From an uncultured Paracoccaceae bacterium (GTDB taxonomy: Bacteria; Pseudomonadota; Alphaproteobacteria; Rhodobacterales; Rhodobacteraceae), in NCBI GenBank assembly GCA_937952085.1, contig CALFYQ010000101.1:1-58619 (forward strand): a stretch of DNA of 58,619 bases, given 5' to 3'. Both the position numbers and the translations under genes were made by a program. Positions 1 to 7,503 of this stretch are shown one piece after another (the stretch's first letter is position 1; each line of letters opens with the position of its first letter). The notes beneath the pieces are model-generated. The model saw only the letters and a program-made list of their open reading frames with translations, was not told the origin of the DNA and did no database searches.

Positions 1-897
1 CCGACCGTCCGCGGCCGCGACCGAAAGCGCGAGCGGGATCGAGGCGGCGGACGTGTTGCCGTGATCCTGCACCGTGACGACGACCCGCTCCATCGGCAGG
101 CCCATCTTCTTCGCGGTGGAGGCGATGATGCGGAGATTCGCCTGGTGGGGGACCATCCAGTCGATCTCCTCCGGCTTCACGCCGGCCGCGTTCATCACCT
201 CGTGGGCGACCTCGGCGAGCTTGACGACGGCGTGCTTGAAGACTTCCTGCCCCTCCATGCGGACATGGCCGGCCGCGCCCGTGCTCGAGGGGCCGCCATC
301 GACATAGAGAAGATCCCGATGCGCGCCGTCGGAACGGAGCTTCACCCCGAGGACGCCGCGATCCGTCAGCGCGCCCGTCCCCTCCTCGGCGCGGAGGACG
401 ATGGCGCCGGCGCCGTCGCCAAAGAGGACGCAGGTGCGCCGGTCGGTGAAGTCGAGAATGCGGGAGAAGGTCTCCGCCCCGATCACCAGCACGGTGCGCG
501 CCTGGCCGACCTTGATCATCGCGTCCGCGGTGGCGAGCGCGTACATGAAGCCGGCGCAAACCGCCTGAACGTCGAAGGCGAAGCCCTTCGCGCCGATCGC
601 GTGCTGCACCTGGGTGGCGGTTGCGGGGAAGGTGTTGTCGGGCGTCGCGGTGGCGAGGATGATCGCGTCGACCTCCGCGCCTTCGACGCCGGCGTCGGCG
701 AGCGCGGCGCGGGCGGCGGCGATGGCGAGATCGGAGGTCTTTTCCCCTTCGGCGGCGAAATGGCGACGCTCGATTCCGGTTCGCTCGCGAATCCACTGGT
801 CCGACGTGTCGAGCGATTTCGCGAACTCGGCGTTCTCGACCACCCGGTCCGGAAGACGATGGCCGCACCCGGCGACAACGGCGCGCGTAACGGTCAT
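1..897 (-). CDS. fabH: Beta-ketoacyl-ACP synthase III (FabH), 3' end outside window
   Basis: FabH starts type II fatty acid synthesis by condensing acetyl-CoA with malonyl-ACP in the cytoplasm. The 299 codons in the window read MTVTRAVVAGCGHRLPDRVV and so on, and carry the full catalytic triad: Cys114 in AVCAGFMYA, His251 in PHQAN and Asn281 in HGNTSAAS. Family members are about 320 residues, so roughly 20-25 C-terminal residues lie beyond base 1. The ATG is preceded by GGGGAAGG, a good ribosome-binding site. It lies 20 bases downstream of plsX on the same strand, the usual plsX-fabH arrangement that couples phospholipid and fatty acid synthesis. The reading frame is intact up to the window edge. 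Confidence 0.97.
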   Translation of the reverse strand, partial: MTVTRAVVAGCGHRLPDRVVENAEFAKSLDTSDQWIRERTGIERRHFAAEGEKTSDLAIAAARAALADAGVEGAEVDAIILATATPDNTFPATATQVQHAIGAKGFAFDVQAVCAGFMYALATADAMIKVGQARTVLVIGAETFSRILDFTDRRTCVLFGDGAGAIVLRAEEGTGALTDRGVLGVKLRSDGAHRDLLYVDGGPSSTGAAGHVRMEGQEVFKHAVVKLAEVAHEVMNAAGVKPEEIDWMVPHQANLRIIASTAKKMGLPMERVVVTVQDHGNTSAASIPLALSVAAADGR

Positions 898-917
898 GCC
901 TTCCCCATCGACGGCTC

Positions 918-1985
918 TCACCCGCCGCTCTGATCTGCGCCGATAACGCGGCGCCCGGCCGGAAGCAAGGCTACCCGGTCCGCCACGCGGCGGGCGAAGC
1001 CCGTCTCCGCCATGCGCGCCGCGAGCTTCACCGCGGCCGAAACGCCGGTCGCGTCGGCGGAGCCGTGGCTCTTCACCACCGCGCCGTTGAGGCCGAGGAA
1101 CACTCCGCCATTGACCCGGCGCGGGTCGATCCGCTTGCGAAGGCGGGAGAGGGAACCATAGGCCAGAAGGGCGGCGAGGCGGGAAAGGAGGGTCTTGGTG
1201 AAGCTTTCCCGCATCGCGCCGCTGATGAAGCGGGCGGTGCCCTCGGCGGTCTTCAGCGCGATGTTGCCGGTGAAGCCGTCCGTCACCACCACGTCCACCC
1301 GGTCGGAGACGATGTCGCCGCCCTCGATGAAGCCGACATAGTCGAACTCGCCCGCGCCCGCGCCGACGCCGCCGACGAGCGCCGCGGCCTCGCGCAGTTC
1401 GGGCCGGCCCTTCGTCTCTTCGGAGCCGACATTCAGCAGGCCGACGCGCGGCCGGGCCAGAGAGAAGGAAAGCCGGGCGTATTCCGCGCCCATGACCGCG
1501 AATTCCGCCATCGTGTGCGGGTCCGCCCGCACGTCGGCGCCGACATCGAGCACGATGTTGTAGCCATGCGGCGCGCCGGAGGGCCAGGTGACGGCGATGG
1601 CCGGCCGGTCGACGCCAGGCGCGGTGCGGAGCCGGAGCATCGCCAGCGCCATCAGCGCACCGGTATTGCCGCAGCTCACCGCGGCCTGCGCCTCGCCGGC
1701 CTTCACCGCGTCGAGCGCCGAAAGCATCGAGGTGCCCTGCGCGTGGCGGATCACCCAGGAGGGCTTTGCGTCCATCGGAACGGTGGCCTCGGCGTGCCGC
1801 ACTTCGCAGACGTCGCTCAACTCCCGCCGGCGCTTCAGCAGCGGTTCGATCACCGCGCCGTCGCCGTGCAGGAGAAAGGAGAGGTTCGGATTCTTGCGGA
1901 ACGACTTGGCCAGGCCGGCGATCACCGGCGCCGGGCCGCGGTCGCCGCCCGCCGCATCGACGGAGATGACCGTTCGACCGCTCAT
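918..1985 (-). CDS. plsX: Phosphate acyltransferase PlsX
   Basis: PlsX makes acyl-phosphate from acyl-ACP and inorganic phosphate, the first step of the PlsX/PlsY route to lysophosphatidic acid. The 355-residue protein has the family start TVISVDAAGGDRGPAPVI, where most members have DAMGGD, then the conserved CGNTGALMALAMLRL region near residue 105 and NVGSEETKGRPELREA near residue 190. Length is normal for the family. A GAGGGG ribosome-binding site precedes the ATG. It is a peripheral cytoplasmic enzyme. It sits between rpmF and fabH, a conserved bacterial order, and is probably cotranscribed with both. Confidence 0.97.
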   Translation of the reverse strand: MSGRTVISVDAAGGDRGPAPVIAGLAKSFRKNPNLSFLLHGDGAVIEPLLKRRRELSDVCEVRHAEATVPMDAKPSWVIRHAQGTSMLSALDAVKAGEAQAAVSCGNTGALMALAMLRLRTAPGVDRPAIAVTWPSGAPHGYNIVLDVGADVRADPHTMAEFAVMGAEYARLSFSLARPRVGLLNVGSEETKGRPELREAAALVGGVGAGAGEFDYVGFIEGGDIVSDRVDVVVTDGFTGNIALKTAEGTARFISGAMRESFTKTLLSRLAALLAYGSLSRLRKRIDPRRVNGGVFLGLNGAVVKSHGSADATGVSAAVKLAARMAETGFARRVADRVALLPAGRRVIGADQSGG

Positions 1986-2027
1986 GCCCCTCGCCTCCGC
2001 GCCCGCGCGGAGGCGCGGGCCTCGACC

Positions 2028-2234
2028 TTACGCCGCGTCCTCGTCGAGGTCGACCTCGGGCGTCTTCGCCACGACTTCGCGGCCGTCATAGTGGCCGCAG
2101 GCGCCACAGACGTGATGCGGTCGCTTCAGTTCGCCGCAATTCGCGCATTCGAGATAGCTCGTCGCCTTCAGCGCGTCGTGGCTACGGCGCATGTTGCGCT
2201 TGGAGGACGTTTTTCGGTTCTGTGGGACCGCCAT
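2028..2234 (-). CDS. rpmF: 50S ribosomal protein L32
   Basis: This 68-residue protein starts MAVPQNRKTSSKRNMRRSHD, the diagnostic L32 beginning. It has a CxxC...CxxC zinc-ribbon pair (CANC at 30-33, CGAC at 43-46), so it is the zinc-binding form. It is a structural part of the large ribosomal subunit. A longer frame extends upstream, but the MAVPQ start is universal for L32 and has AGGATC just before it, so the short form is chosen. DUF177-rpmF-plsX-fabH is a widespread linkage. Here rpmF is separated from DUF177 by two inserted genes but is still next to plsX. Confidence 0.97.
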   Translation of the reverse strand: MAVPQNRKTSSKRNMRRSHDALKATSYLECANCGELKRPHHVCGACGHYDGREVVAKTPEVDLDEDAA

Positions 2235-2305
2235 GATCCTGATCCTTCGCATGCCGGTCCGCGCCGGCCGGGGCCCCTGAGACCCCCTGAAAACACGAGG
2301 CGCGG

Positions 2306-2333
2306 AACATACGCGAATCCGCGCCGCCCGCAA
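2306..2333 (-). promoter_or_regulatory. Possible sigma-70 promoter for rpmF-plsX-fabH
   Basis: Read on the minus strand, TTGCGG and TATGTT are separated by 16 bases in the 118-base gap between panE and rpmF. The gap also holds GC-rich inverted sequence that could end panE transcripts. This fits a dedicated promoter for the ribosomal and lipid genes. It is a visual match only; the -10 box agrees at four of six positions. Confidence 0.35.
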
Positions 2334-2352
2334 CCCCCCGGCGGCGGGCGGT

Positions 2353-3282
2353 TCAGGCCCCCTCCGGCGCGCCCTTCGCCCAGGGCGAAAGCGCGGCGGC
2401 GATGAAGCCGTGAACCGGCGCCTCAATGCCCACCTCGCCGGCGAGCCGCGCCACCGAACCGGAGAGGAACGGCAGTTCCAGCGCCTTGCCGCGGCTCAGA
2501 TCCTCCAGCATCGAGGAGCGCATCCCCTCCGGCAGCCCGCCGATCAGGCCCCAGACCTTCTCGAGATTCGACTCGGGAAGCGTGGGACAGAGCTTTCGCC
2601 CGACGGCGTGCGCCTCCTCGACGGCGCGGCGAAGCAGCGCGCTCGCCGCCTCGTTCCGCCGGATCGGGCCGATCGGAAGGCGGGTGACGGCGGTGACGCC
2701 GGAAAAGGACGAGAGGAACGTGAATTTCTCCCAGATCCGCGCCTCGATGTCGGAGACGAGCGAGGCCTCGACGCCGGCCGCATGGAATGCCGCCAGAAGG
2801 GCGAGGGCGCGCGGGCTTTCCGCGCCGTCGAACTCACCGAAGAAGACGCGGGCGAAGGCGCCGCCATGGCGCACCGCGCCCGGCTTCGAGAGCACGGCGG
2901 GGATCTGCGTCGTCCCGCCCATCACCCGGCCGTCGCCATAGGCCTCGGCGATCAACCGCCGCGCGTCGACGCCGTTCTGGAGGGAGAGGATCGTCGTCTC
3001 CGGCCCGACCAGCGGACGCATCTCCTCGAGCGCGGCCGGCGCGTCCTGCATCTTCACGAGGAAGAGGACGAGATCGACCGGCCCGATCTCGGCCGGGTCC
3101 GCCGTCGCCTTCACCTCGGGCAGGTGGAGGTCGCCGAACGGGCTCTCGATGCGGAGGCCCTCCGCCTTCAGCGCCGAGAGATTCGCGCCGCGCGCGACAT
3201 AGGCGACCTCGGTCCCCGCCGCTTGGAGCCGCCCGCCATAGTAGAGCCCGAGCGCGCCTGCGCCCATCACCGCGATCCGCAT
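2353..3282 (-). CDS. panE: 2-dehydropantoate 2-reductase (ketopantoate reductase)
   Basis: PanE/ApbA-family enzymes reduce 2-dehydropantoate to pantoate with NADPH, a step toward pantothenate and coenzyme A. The 309-residue protein opens with the Rossmann motif MRIAVMGAGALGLYYGG (GxGxxG at residues 7-12). Later it has SLQNGVDARR, carrying the substrate-contacting Asn, and IWEKFTFLSS, carrying the catalytic Lys. Length is normal. GAGGAGAC precedes the ATG, and the gap to the nitroreductase upstream is nine bases, so the two are cotranscribed. Its place between DUF177 and rpmF is unusual. ApbA-family paralogues exist for other 2-oxoacids, so the substrate is likely rather than certain. Confidence 0.85.
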   Translation of the reverse strand: MRIAVMGAGALGLYYGGRLQAAGTEVAYVARGANLSALKAEGLRIESPFGDLHLPEVKATADPAEIGPVDLVLFLVKMQDAPAALEEMRPLVGPETTILSLQNGVDARRLIAEAYGDGRVMGGTTQIPAVLSKPGAVRHGGAFARVFFGEFDGAESPRALALLAAFHAAGVEASLVSDIEARIWEKFTFLSSFSGVTAVTRLPIGPIRRNEAASALLRRAVEEAHAVGRKLCPTLPESNLEKVWGLIGGLPEGMRSSMLEDLSRGKALELPFLSGSVARLAGEVGIEAPVHGFIAAALSPWAKGAPEGA

Positions 3283-3291
3283 GAAGTCTCC

Positions 3292-4080
3292 TCAGTCGAT
3301 TCTCGACGCATCCTTGAACATGACCTTGTGGCGCCGTTCGCGAATCCACGCGGAGAATTCGGCGTCGGTCATGTGGCGCGCCTCGTCGTACTTGTCCCGC
3401 ATGGCGATCTCGTCCAGCGGCCGGCGCCAGCGCTTGTAGGGTTTCTGCGCCGGCGGGCCGAAAAGGAAGATGTCGAGCACCGCCATCCCCTCAGGGATGC
3501 CGAGAAGCGGCCGCATTGCCTCCTGCGCCGCCTCCTGCCCGATCGCCGTCACCCACCAGACGCAATAGCCGAGCGCGGCGGCGGCCAGATGCGCCGACAT
3601 CGTGGCCGCGGCGACCGACTGGAGGAGGATGCGCTCGGCGTTCTCCCGATACATCCGGTCGAGATCGGAGCCGTCGTTCAGCACCGGGAAGGCGTTCACC
3701 CAGCGCGGATCGGAGAGAACGACGATGAAGCCCGGCGCCTCGGCGAGGCCGCGATAATCGGGCGTCGGGAACTTCATCTTCGCCTTGGCGCGAAACCGCT
3801 GCTCGGCGACGAAATAATCGGCGATCTGCCGCTTCACCTCCGGCTCGCGGACGACGATGAAGCTCCAGGGCTGGGAATTGGCGCCGGACGGGGCGTGCCG
3901 CGCCGCCTCCAGGATCAGGTCGTAATGCTCCTCCGGCACGGTGAAGGCCGGTTCGAACTTCCGGACCGTGACGCGATTCCGCATCACCTCGATCAGCGCG
4001 TCATAGCGCGCGCGGTCGCCGATCGGCGGGAGATCCACCTCCGCCTCGGGTGGGGCGGCGGCGGGTTCGGGCGCGTTCAT
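3292..4080 (-). CDS. Nitroreductase-family flavoprotein
   Basis: This 262-residue protein belongs to the FMN-dependent nitroreductase superfamily: it has RNRVTVRKFEP near residue 35 and ARHAPSGANSQPWSFIVV near residues 60-77, the FMN-phosphate and fold signature. The first 25 residues (alanine/proline/glutamate-rich) are a low-complexity extension. Members reduce nitroaromatics, quinones or flavins with NAD(P)H, or act as dehalogenases; the substrate cannot be read here. A strong GGAGGAAGG site precedes the ATG. It forms an operon with panE directly downstream and the DUF177 gene upstream. Confidence 0.88.
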   Translation of the reverse strand: MNAPEPAAAPPEAEVDLPPIGDRARYDALIEVMRNRVTVRKFEPAFTVPEEHYDLILEAARHAPSGANSQPWSFIVVREPEVKRQIADYFVAEQRFRAKAKMKFPTPDYRGLAEAPGFIVVLSDPRWVNAFPVLNDGSDLDRMYRENAERILLQSVAAATMSAHLAAAALGYCVWWVTAIGQEAAQEAMRPLLGIPEGMAVLDIFLFGPPAQKPYKRWRRPLDEIAMRDKYDEARHMTDAEFSAWIRERRHKVMFKDASRID

Positions 4081-4126
4081 CCTTCCTCCTCCGGCCTCTC
4101 TCGGGCCGCTGTCGCCGGCGGCGGGT

Positions 4127-4681
4127 TCAGCCCCTCTCCAGCCGGGCCTTCAGCGCGGCGAGTTGCGCGAAGGGCTTCTCGCGCTCCTCGCTGATCGGCT
4201 CCTCGCCGGGCGGCGCGGAGCGCGCGGTCTCGAACACGGCGCCCTCGGCGCGCGGCCAGGGATCGAGCGCGAGCGCGAAGGTCTCGACCGCCGCAGCGCC
4301 GAGATCGACGCCGGCGCCGAGCGGCTCCGGCGGGTCCTCCGCCTCGGGGTCGACGCCGAGATCGAGCGCCGGGTCGGGCTCGACGCCCGGCTCGTAACGC
4401 CGCTCGAAGGTCTCGTCGATCGCCGCGGGCACGGGCGCGAGCGTGACGACGCAAAGCTGCGTCGCCTTCGCGCGGAGCCGCCCGTCCAGGCGCCAGCCCT
4501 CGCGCCCGGCGCGGCCGAGTTTCGCTTCCACTTCAAAGCTTTCGATGGCGGGAAGGTCGAAGGCTTCCGCCAGCGCGGCGCGTTCCCCCTCGCTGGCGCG
4601 CTCGACGATGGTCTTGCCGGCGAGGGCGGCGAGGTCGCGGAGCGGCAGGAAGCGGGGGAAGAAGCGGGACGGATCGAACAT
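4127..4681 (-). CDS. DUF177 (YceD-like) protein
   Basis: This 184-residue acidic protein matches the DUF177/YceD family by its pattern and by position: FDLPAIESFEVEAKL, a central LCVVTLAPVPAAIDETFERRY segment and an acidic C-terminal half. In E. coli YceD affects 23S rRNA accumulation and is encoded directly before rpmF. Here the same neighbourhood is kept but two genes intervene before rpmF. The CxxC pair seen in some homologues is not obvious; only one Cys lies in the core motif. It starts 93 bases from the divergent bamE gene, so the two promoters share a short region. Confidence 0.85.
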   Translation of the reverse strand: MFDPSRFFPRFLPLRDLAALAGKTIVERASEGERAALAEAFDLPAIESFEVEAKLGRAGREGWRLDGRLRAKATQLCVVTLAPVPAAIDETFERRYEPGVEPDPALDLGVDPEAEDPPEPLGAGVDLGAAAVETFALALDPWPRAEGAVFETARSAPPGEEPISEEREKPFAQLAALKARLERG

Positions 4682-4704
4682 CTCGCGGCTCTCCTCAGGC
4701 GGTC

Positions 4705-4733
4705 TTGCGGTTAGATCATGTGCGGGCTATCCG
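4705..4733 (+). promoter_or_regulatory. Probable sigma-70 promoter for bamE
   Basis: TTGCGG and TATCCG are spaced by exactly 17 bases, 42 bases upstream of the bamE ATG. The region is the 93-base divergent gap shared with the DUF177 gene. On the minus strand TTGTTT occurs within the same stretch and could serve the other direction. Assigned by eye from spacing and partial consensus. Confidence 0.42.
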
Positions 4734-4774
4734 AAACAAGGCCCGAGAACGGATGGGTCGGGAGGAGACGGGGC

Positions 4775-5275
4775 ATGTCGAGCTTCCGCGTGAAGGCGGT
4801 CGGAGGGCTGGGAGCCGTCGCTGCGGCGATGCTGCTCGCGGCCTGCGAGCCGACCTACACCAACCACGGCTTCGCGCCGCAGCTTGCCGATCTCGACACG
4901 ATCAACGCCGGCGAGGACACCCGCGGCTCCGTGATGCGAAAGCTCGGGCGGCCCTCGACCATCTCCAGCTTCGACTCGAACGCCTGGTACTACGACGCCT
5001 CCAAGGTTGAGACCTACGCCTTCTACGAACCGAAGGTGATCGAGCGGAAGGTCGTCGCCGTGCAGTTCGACGAGAACGGCCTCGTCACCAACGTAGCGAG
5101 CTATGGGCTTGAGGACGGGCAGATCGTCGATCTCATCACTCGCCGAACGCCGACCTATGGCCGCGAGCTCACGGTGCTCCAGCAGGTGTTCGGCAATCTC
5201 GGCCGGTTCAATGCGGACCAGGTCTTCAGCGGACGGTCTCCCGGAACCCCCGGCGGCACGCCCGGCAACCCGTAG
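4775..5275 (+). CDS. bamE: Outer membrane assembly lipoprotein BamE (SmpA/OmlA)
   Basis: BamE is a small lipoprotein of the BAM complex that folds beta-barrels into the outer membrane. The 166-residue protein has a signal peptide ending in the lipobox LLAAC with the lipidated Cys at residue 24. The SmpA/OmlA core follows: an N-terminal helix, GSVMRKLGRPSTISSFD, WYYDASKVETYAFYEPKVI and VVAVQFDENG. The chosen ATG has GGGAGGAG eight bases upstream; an earlier in-frame ATG at 4718 would overlap the proposed promoter and disrupt the signal peptide. Divergence from DUF177-rpmF-plsX-fabH is a familiar alphaproteobacterial arrangement. Confidence 0.93.
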   Translation: MSSFRVKAVGGLGAVAAAMLLAACEPTYTNHGFAPQLADLDTINAGEDTRGSVMRKLGRPSTISSFDSNAWYYDASKVETYAFYEPKVIERKVVAVQFDENGLVTNVASYGLEDGQIVDLITRRTPTYGRELTVLQQVFGNLGRFNADQVFSGRSPGTPGGTPGNP

Positions 5276-5278
5276 GGC

Positions 5279-5297
5279 GCCGCGCCGCCCGCGCGGC
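5279..5297. terminator. Hairpin between convergent bamE and MFS genes
   Basis: GCCGCGC and GCGCGGC form a perfect 7-bp stem around a five-base loop. It fills the 22-base gap between the two stop codons, so it could end transcription from both sides. No T-run follows, which is common in GC-rich genomes. Confidence 0.5.
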
Positions 5298-6530
5298 TCA
5301 ACCGCGCCGGCGTCGGAATCCGAACCAGATCAGCGTGGCCCCGGCCAGAGCCAGAAACGGCGCGACCGCAAAGTTCACCGCGCTCCACCCCGCCTCGACG
5401 CTCTCGAACCCGTGGAGGAGCGCGCCCGAGGAGAGCGACGCCACCGTCACCAGCCCGAACACCAGAAAGTCGTTGAGGCCCTGCACCTTCGCGCGCTCCT
5501 CCGGCCGCTGCCCGGCGGTGAGCATGTCGGTCGCGCCGATGAAGCCGAAGTTCCAGCCGACGCCTAGGAGGACCAGCGCGACGAAGAACTGGAGCGCATG
5601 GGTCCCGGTGAGGGCGACAATGGCGGTGAGGCCGAGAAGGAGGAGCCCCGTCGCGACGATCCGCACCGCGCCGAACCGGGCGATCAGGTGGCCGGTGAAG
5701 AAGGAGGGCACGAACATCGCCAGCACATGCGCGGAGACGACCGAGCCCGCCATGTCCGGCGTGAAGCCGCAGCCGACCACGGCGAGCGGCGTCGCTGTCA
5801 TCACGAGGTTCATCAGCGCGTAGGAAACCATGGCGCAGATGATCGCGGTGCGGATCCGCGGCTCTGCCAGGATCTCCCGCATCGGCCGGCCCGAGGGCGC
5901 GCCGCGCGAGCGCCGGGCCGGTCTCGGAATGTCGAGGAGGAAGAAGATCGGGCCGGCGAGGAGGTTGAGGCAGGCCGCGGCGAGATAGGCGCCGGCGAAA
6001 GGCACCGGGGCCAGCATGTCCCGCGCATAGGGCACGATCATCTGCGGCCCGATGATCGCCGCCGCCAGCCCGCCCGCCATGACATAGGAGATCGCCTTCG
6101 GCCGGAACGCCGGCGAGGCGGTGTCCGCCGCCGCGAAGCGGTACTGGCCCTGCGCCGCCTGGTAGACGCCGACAAGCGCCGCCCCCACGAGGAGGAGCGG
6201 AAAGCTCCCCTCGATCAGCGCCAGCGCCGCCAGCAGCGCCCCAAGGCCGCCGCCCGTCACGCCGATCATGAACCCGGTCCGCCGCCCGCGCCGCCCCATG
6301 ATCATCGCGATCAGCGGCGCGGAGAGCATCGAGCAGAACACCGTCGCCGAGATCGGCAGCGTCGCAAGGCGCGGATCGGGCGCGAGGATCGACCCCGAAA
6401 GCCCGCCGAGGGTGAAATGCACCGGCATCTGCGCGCCGAGCACGGCGCTCGCCATGGCGAGAATCGCGACGTTGCGCCGCGCGCGACGGTCGTCGGTTGC
6501 GGGGGCGGTCGGCGCGGCGGCGATGTTCAT
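5298..6530 (-). CDS. Major facilitator superfamily transporter
   Basis: The 410-residue protein is hydrophobic, with about 12 predicted membrane spans in two six-helix halves. It has the MFS loop 2-3 signature as IMGRRGRRTGFMIGVTGGG near residues 80-100 and an equivalent GHLIARFGAVRIV in the second half near residue 275. The long central cytoplasmic loop is rich in Arg and Pro (RPARRSRGAPSGRP). It is an inner-membrane secondary transporter; drug or metabolite export is likely, but the substrate cannot be told. GAGGAG precedes the ATG. The gene stands alone, and a large inverted repeat lies in its 5' leader. Confidence 0.9.
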   Translation of the reverse strand: MNIAAAPTAPATDDRRARRNVAILAMASAVLGAQMPVHFTLGGLSGSILAPDPRLATLPISATVFCSMLSAPLIAMIMGRRGRRTGFMIGVTGGGLGALLAALALIEGSFPLLLVGAALVGVYQAAQGQYRFAAADTASPAFRPKAISYVMAGGLAAAIIGPQMIVPYARDMLAPVPFAGAYLAAACLNLLAGPIFFLLDIPRPARRSRGAPSGRPMREILAEPRIRTAIICAMVSYALMNLVMTATPLAVVGCGFTPDMAGSVVSAHVLAMFVPSFFTGHLIARFGAVRIVATGLLLLGLTAIVALTGTHALQFFVALVLLGVGWNFGFIGATDMLTAGQRPEERAKVQGLNDFLVFGLVTVASLSSGALLHGFESVEAGWSAVNFAVAPFLALAGATLIWFGFRRRRG

Positions 6531-6554
6531 GCGAAAGCTCCTCGCGCGCGGTTT

Positions 6555-6601
6555 GTCACGCGCCGAAGCCGGGCGCCAGCCCAGGCGCCGGGGCGCGTGA
6601 C
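6555..6601 (-). promoter_or_regulatory. Nested inverted repeat in the 5' leader of the MFS gene
   Basis: GTCACGCGCC (6555-6564) is exactly inverted as GGCGCGTGAC (6592-6601), with a second pair of GGCGCC blocks nested inside. It lies 25-71 bases upstream of the MFS start codon. It could be an operator for a dimeric repressor such as TetR or MarR type, or a leader hairpin. No regulator gene is adjacent. Confidence 0.42.
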
Positions 6602-6991
6602 TTTCCGCATCGACCGGACGGGATTCGTGGCCCCTCCTCCGTCACTGGCGAGCGTCGTGGTTCGTGGGGCGCAGTGGGGCCCTGTAAGCGGCGCCCGCCG
6701 GCCGTCGCCGGCCTTCATCGGCCGGCGCGACCCGCCGGCGCCGCCGCATCCAAGGCGGAGCCGGAGGGCGGGCGCGTCGCCCCTCGCGTACGCGCCCGCC
6801 CGCGCGGGGCGCCGCGGCCTCGCGCGCCAAGCGCGCCTTCGGCCGCCGCTTCGGTTCCGACCGAGGCGCGAATCGTGGAAGAGAAGCTTTGCCGGGAACG
6901 CCCGCGGGGCGGGCCTCCGCCGGGCGTAGGGCCTTTGCGGCGGCCCAAAAAGCGGGCCGGCTGCGCCGGTCGATGAGGCGAGCCTTGACCC
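6602..6991. other. GC-rich spacer with hairpins and no credible gene
   Basis: The open frames across this stretch are arginine/proline/glycine-rich shadow translations with no family features. It contains perfect hairpins at 6706-6727 (CGCCGGCC, six-base loop, GGCCGGCG) and 6941-6959 (CGGCCC, loop AAAAAGC, GGGCCG). The second may be a backup terminator for the allantoin genes. An upstream promoter for the MFS gene is expected here but could not be picked out. Confidence 0.45.
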
Positions 6992-7008
6992 CGCCGGCAA
7001 GGCCGGCG
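6992..7008 (-). terminator. Terminator-like hairpin after allA
   Basis: CGCCGGC and GCCGGCG form a perfect 7-bp stem with a three-base loop, six bases beyond the allA stop codon. No T-run follows. The same GGCCGGCG-type core recurs after the symporter gene near 31352-31369. Confidence 0.5.
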
Positions 7009-7014
7009 CGCCGA

Positions 7015-7503
7015 TCAGGCGGCGACGACGATCCAGGGTTCGGGAAGATGGCGCTCCTCGAGATTCGCGCCCTCGCCGATCCGGTCCACCACGGCGAAGA
7101 GGCTGGGGGCGGCGAGCGGGGTGAGGACGCCGTGCCAGACGTTGCGGCCGATGCTCACCCCTTCCCCCGGCGCGGCGATGAAAGCGCGCGGCCGGCCCGG
7201 CGCGCCGCCCTCGTCGGGCGCGACGGTGACGAGGAAGGGCGCGAGGCTCATCGGAAGGAAGGCCTGGCTGCCGAGCGGATGCCGCTCCATCAGGTCAAGC
7301 CGGTGGGGCAGGGCGCGCGGCATTGCGTCGAAGAGGCTGATCCCGGCGCGGCCCTCCGCGATGTCGGGCGCGGCGAGGTCATGGTGGCGGCCGCAGAGCC
7401 CGGCGTTGATTACCCGGTCCGGCCAAGCCCGGCGGCGGATCACCTCGCCGAAGGGCGCGAACGCCTCGGGCGTCAGCGGCTCCGCGACGATCGTCCGGCT
7501 CAC
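7015..7503 (-). CDS. allA: Ureidoglycolate lyase
   Basis: AllA splits (S)-ureidoglycolate into glyoxylate and urea, the last step of ureide catabolism. The 162-residue protein starts RTIVAEPLTPEAFAPFGEVI, a classic AllA beginning, and has FLPMSLAPFLVTVAP and the cupin-like GRNVWHGVLTPL. The start is taken as the GTG that overlaps the stop of the preceding ureidoglycine aminohydrolase gene (GTGA). A longer frame would add 35 unsupported residues inside that gene. Translational coupling to it fits consecutive pathway steps. Confidence 0.93.
   Translation of the reverse strand: MSRTIVAEPLTPEAFAPFGEVIRRRAWPDRVINAGLCGRHHDLAAPDIAEGRAGISLFDAMPRALPHRLDLMERHPLGSQAFLPMSLAPFLVTVAPDEGGAPGRPRAFIAAPGEGVSIGRNVWHGVLTPLAAPSLFAVVDRIGEGANLEERHLPEPWIVVAA

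Noticed and set aside
61..933. A 290-codon plus-strand frame over fabH
   Set aside because: The minus strand encodes FabH with all three catalytic residues.
6527..7000. 157-codon minus-strand frame in the spacer
   Set aside because: Low-complexity Arg/Pro/Gly/Ala translation, no ribosome-binding site, and it spans clear hairpins.
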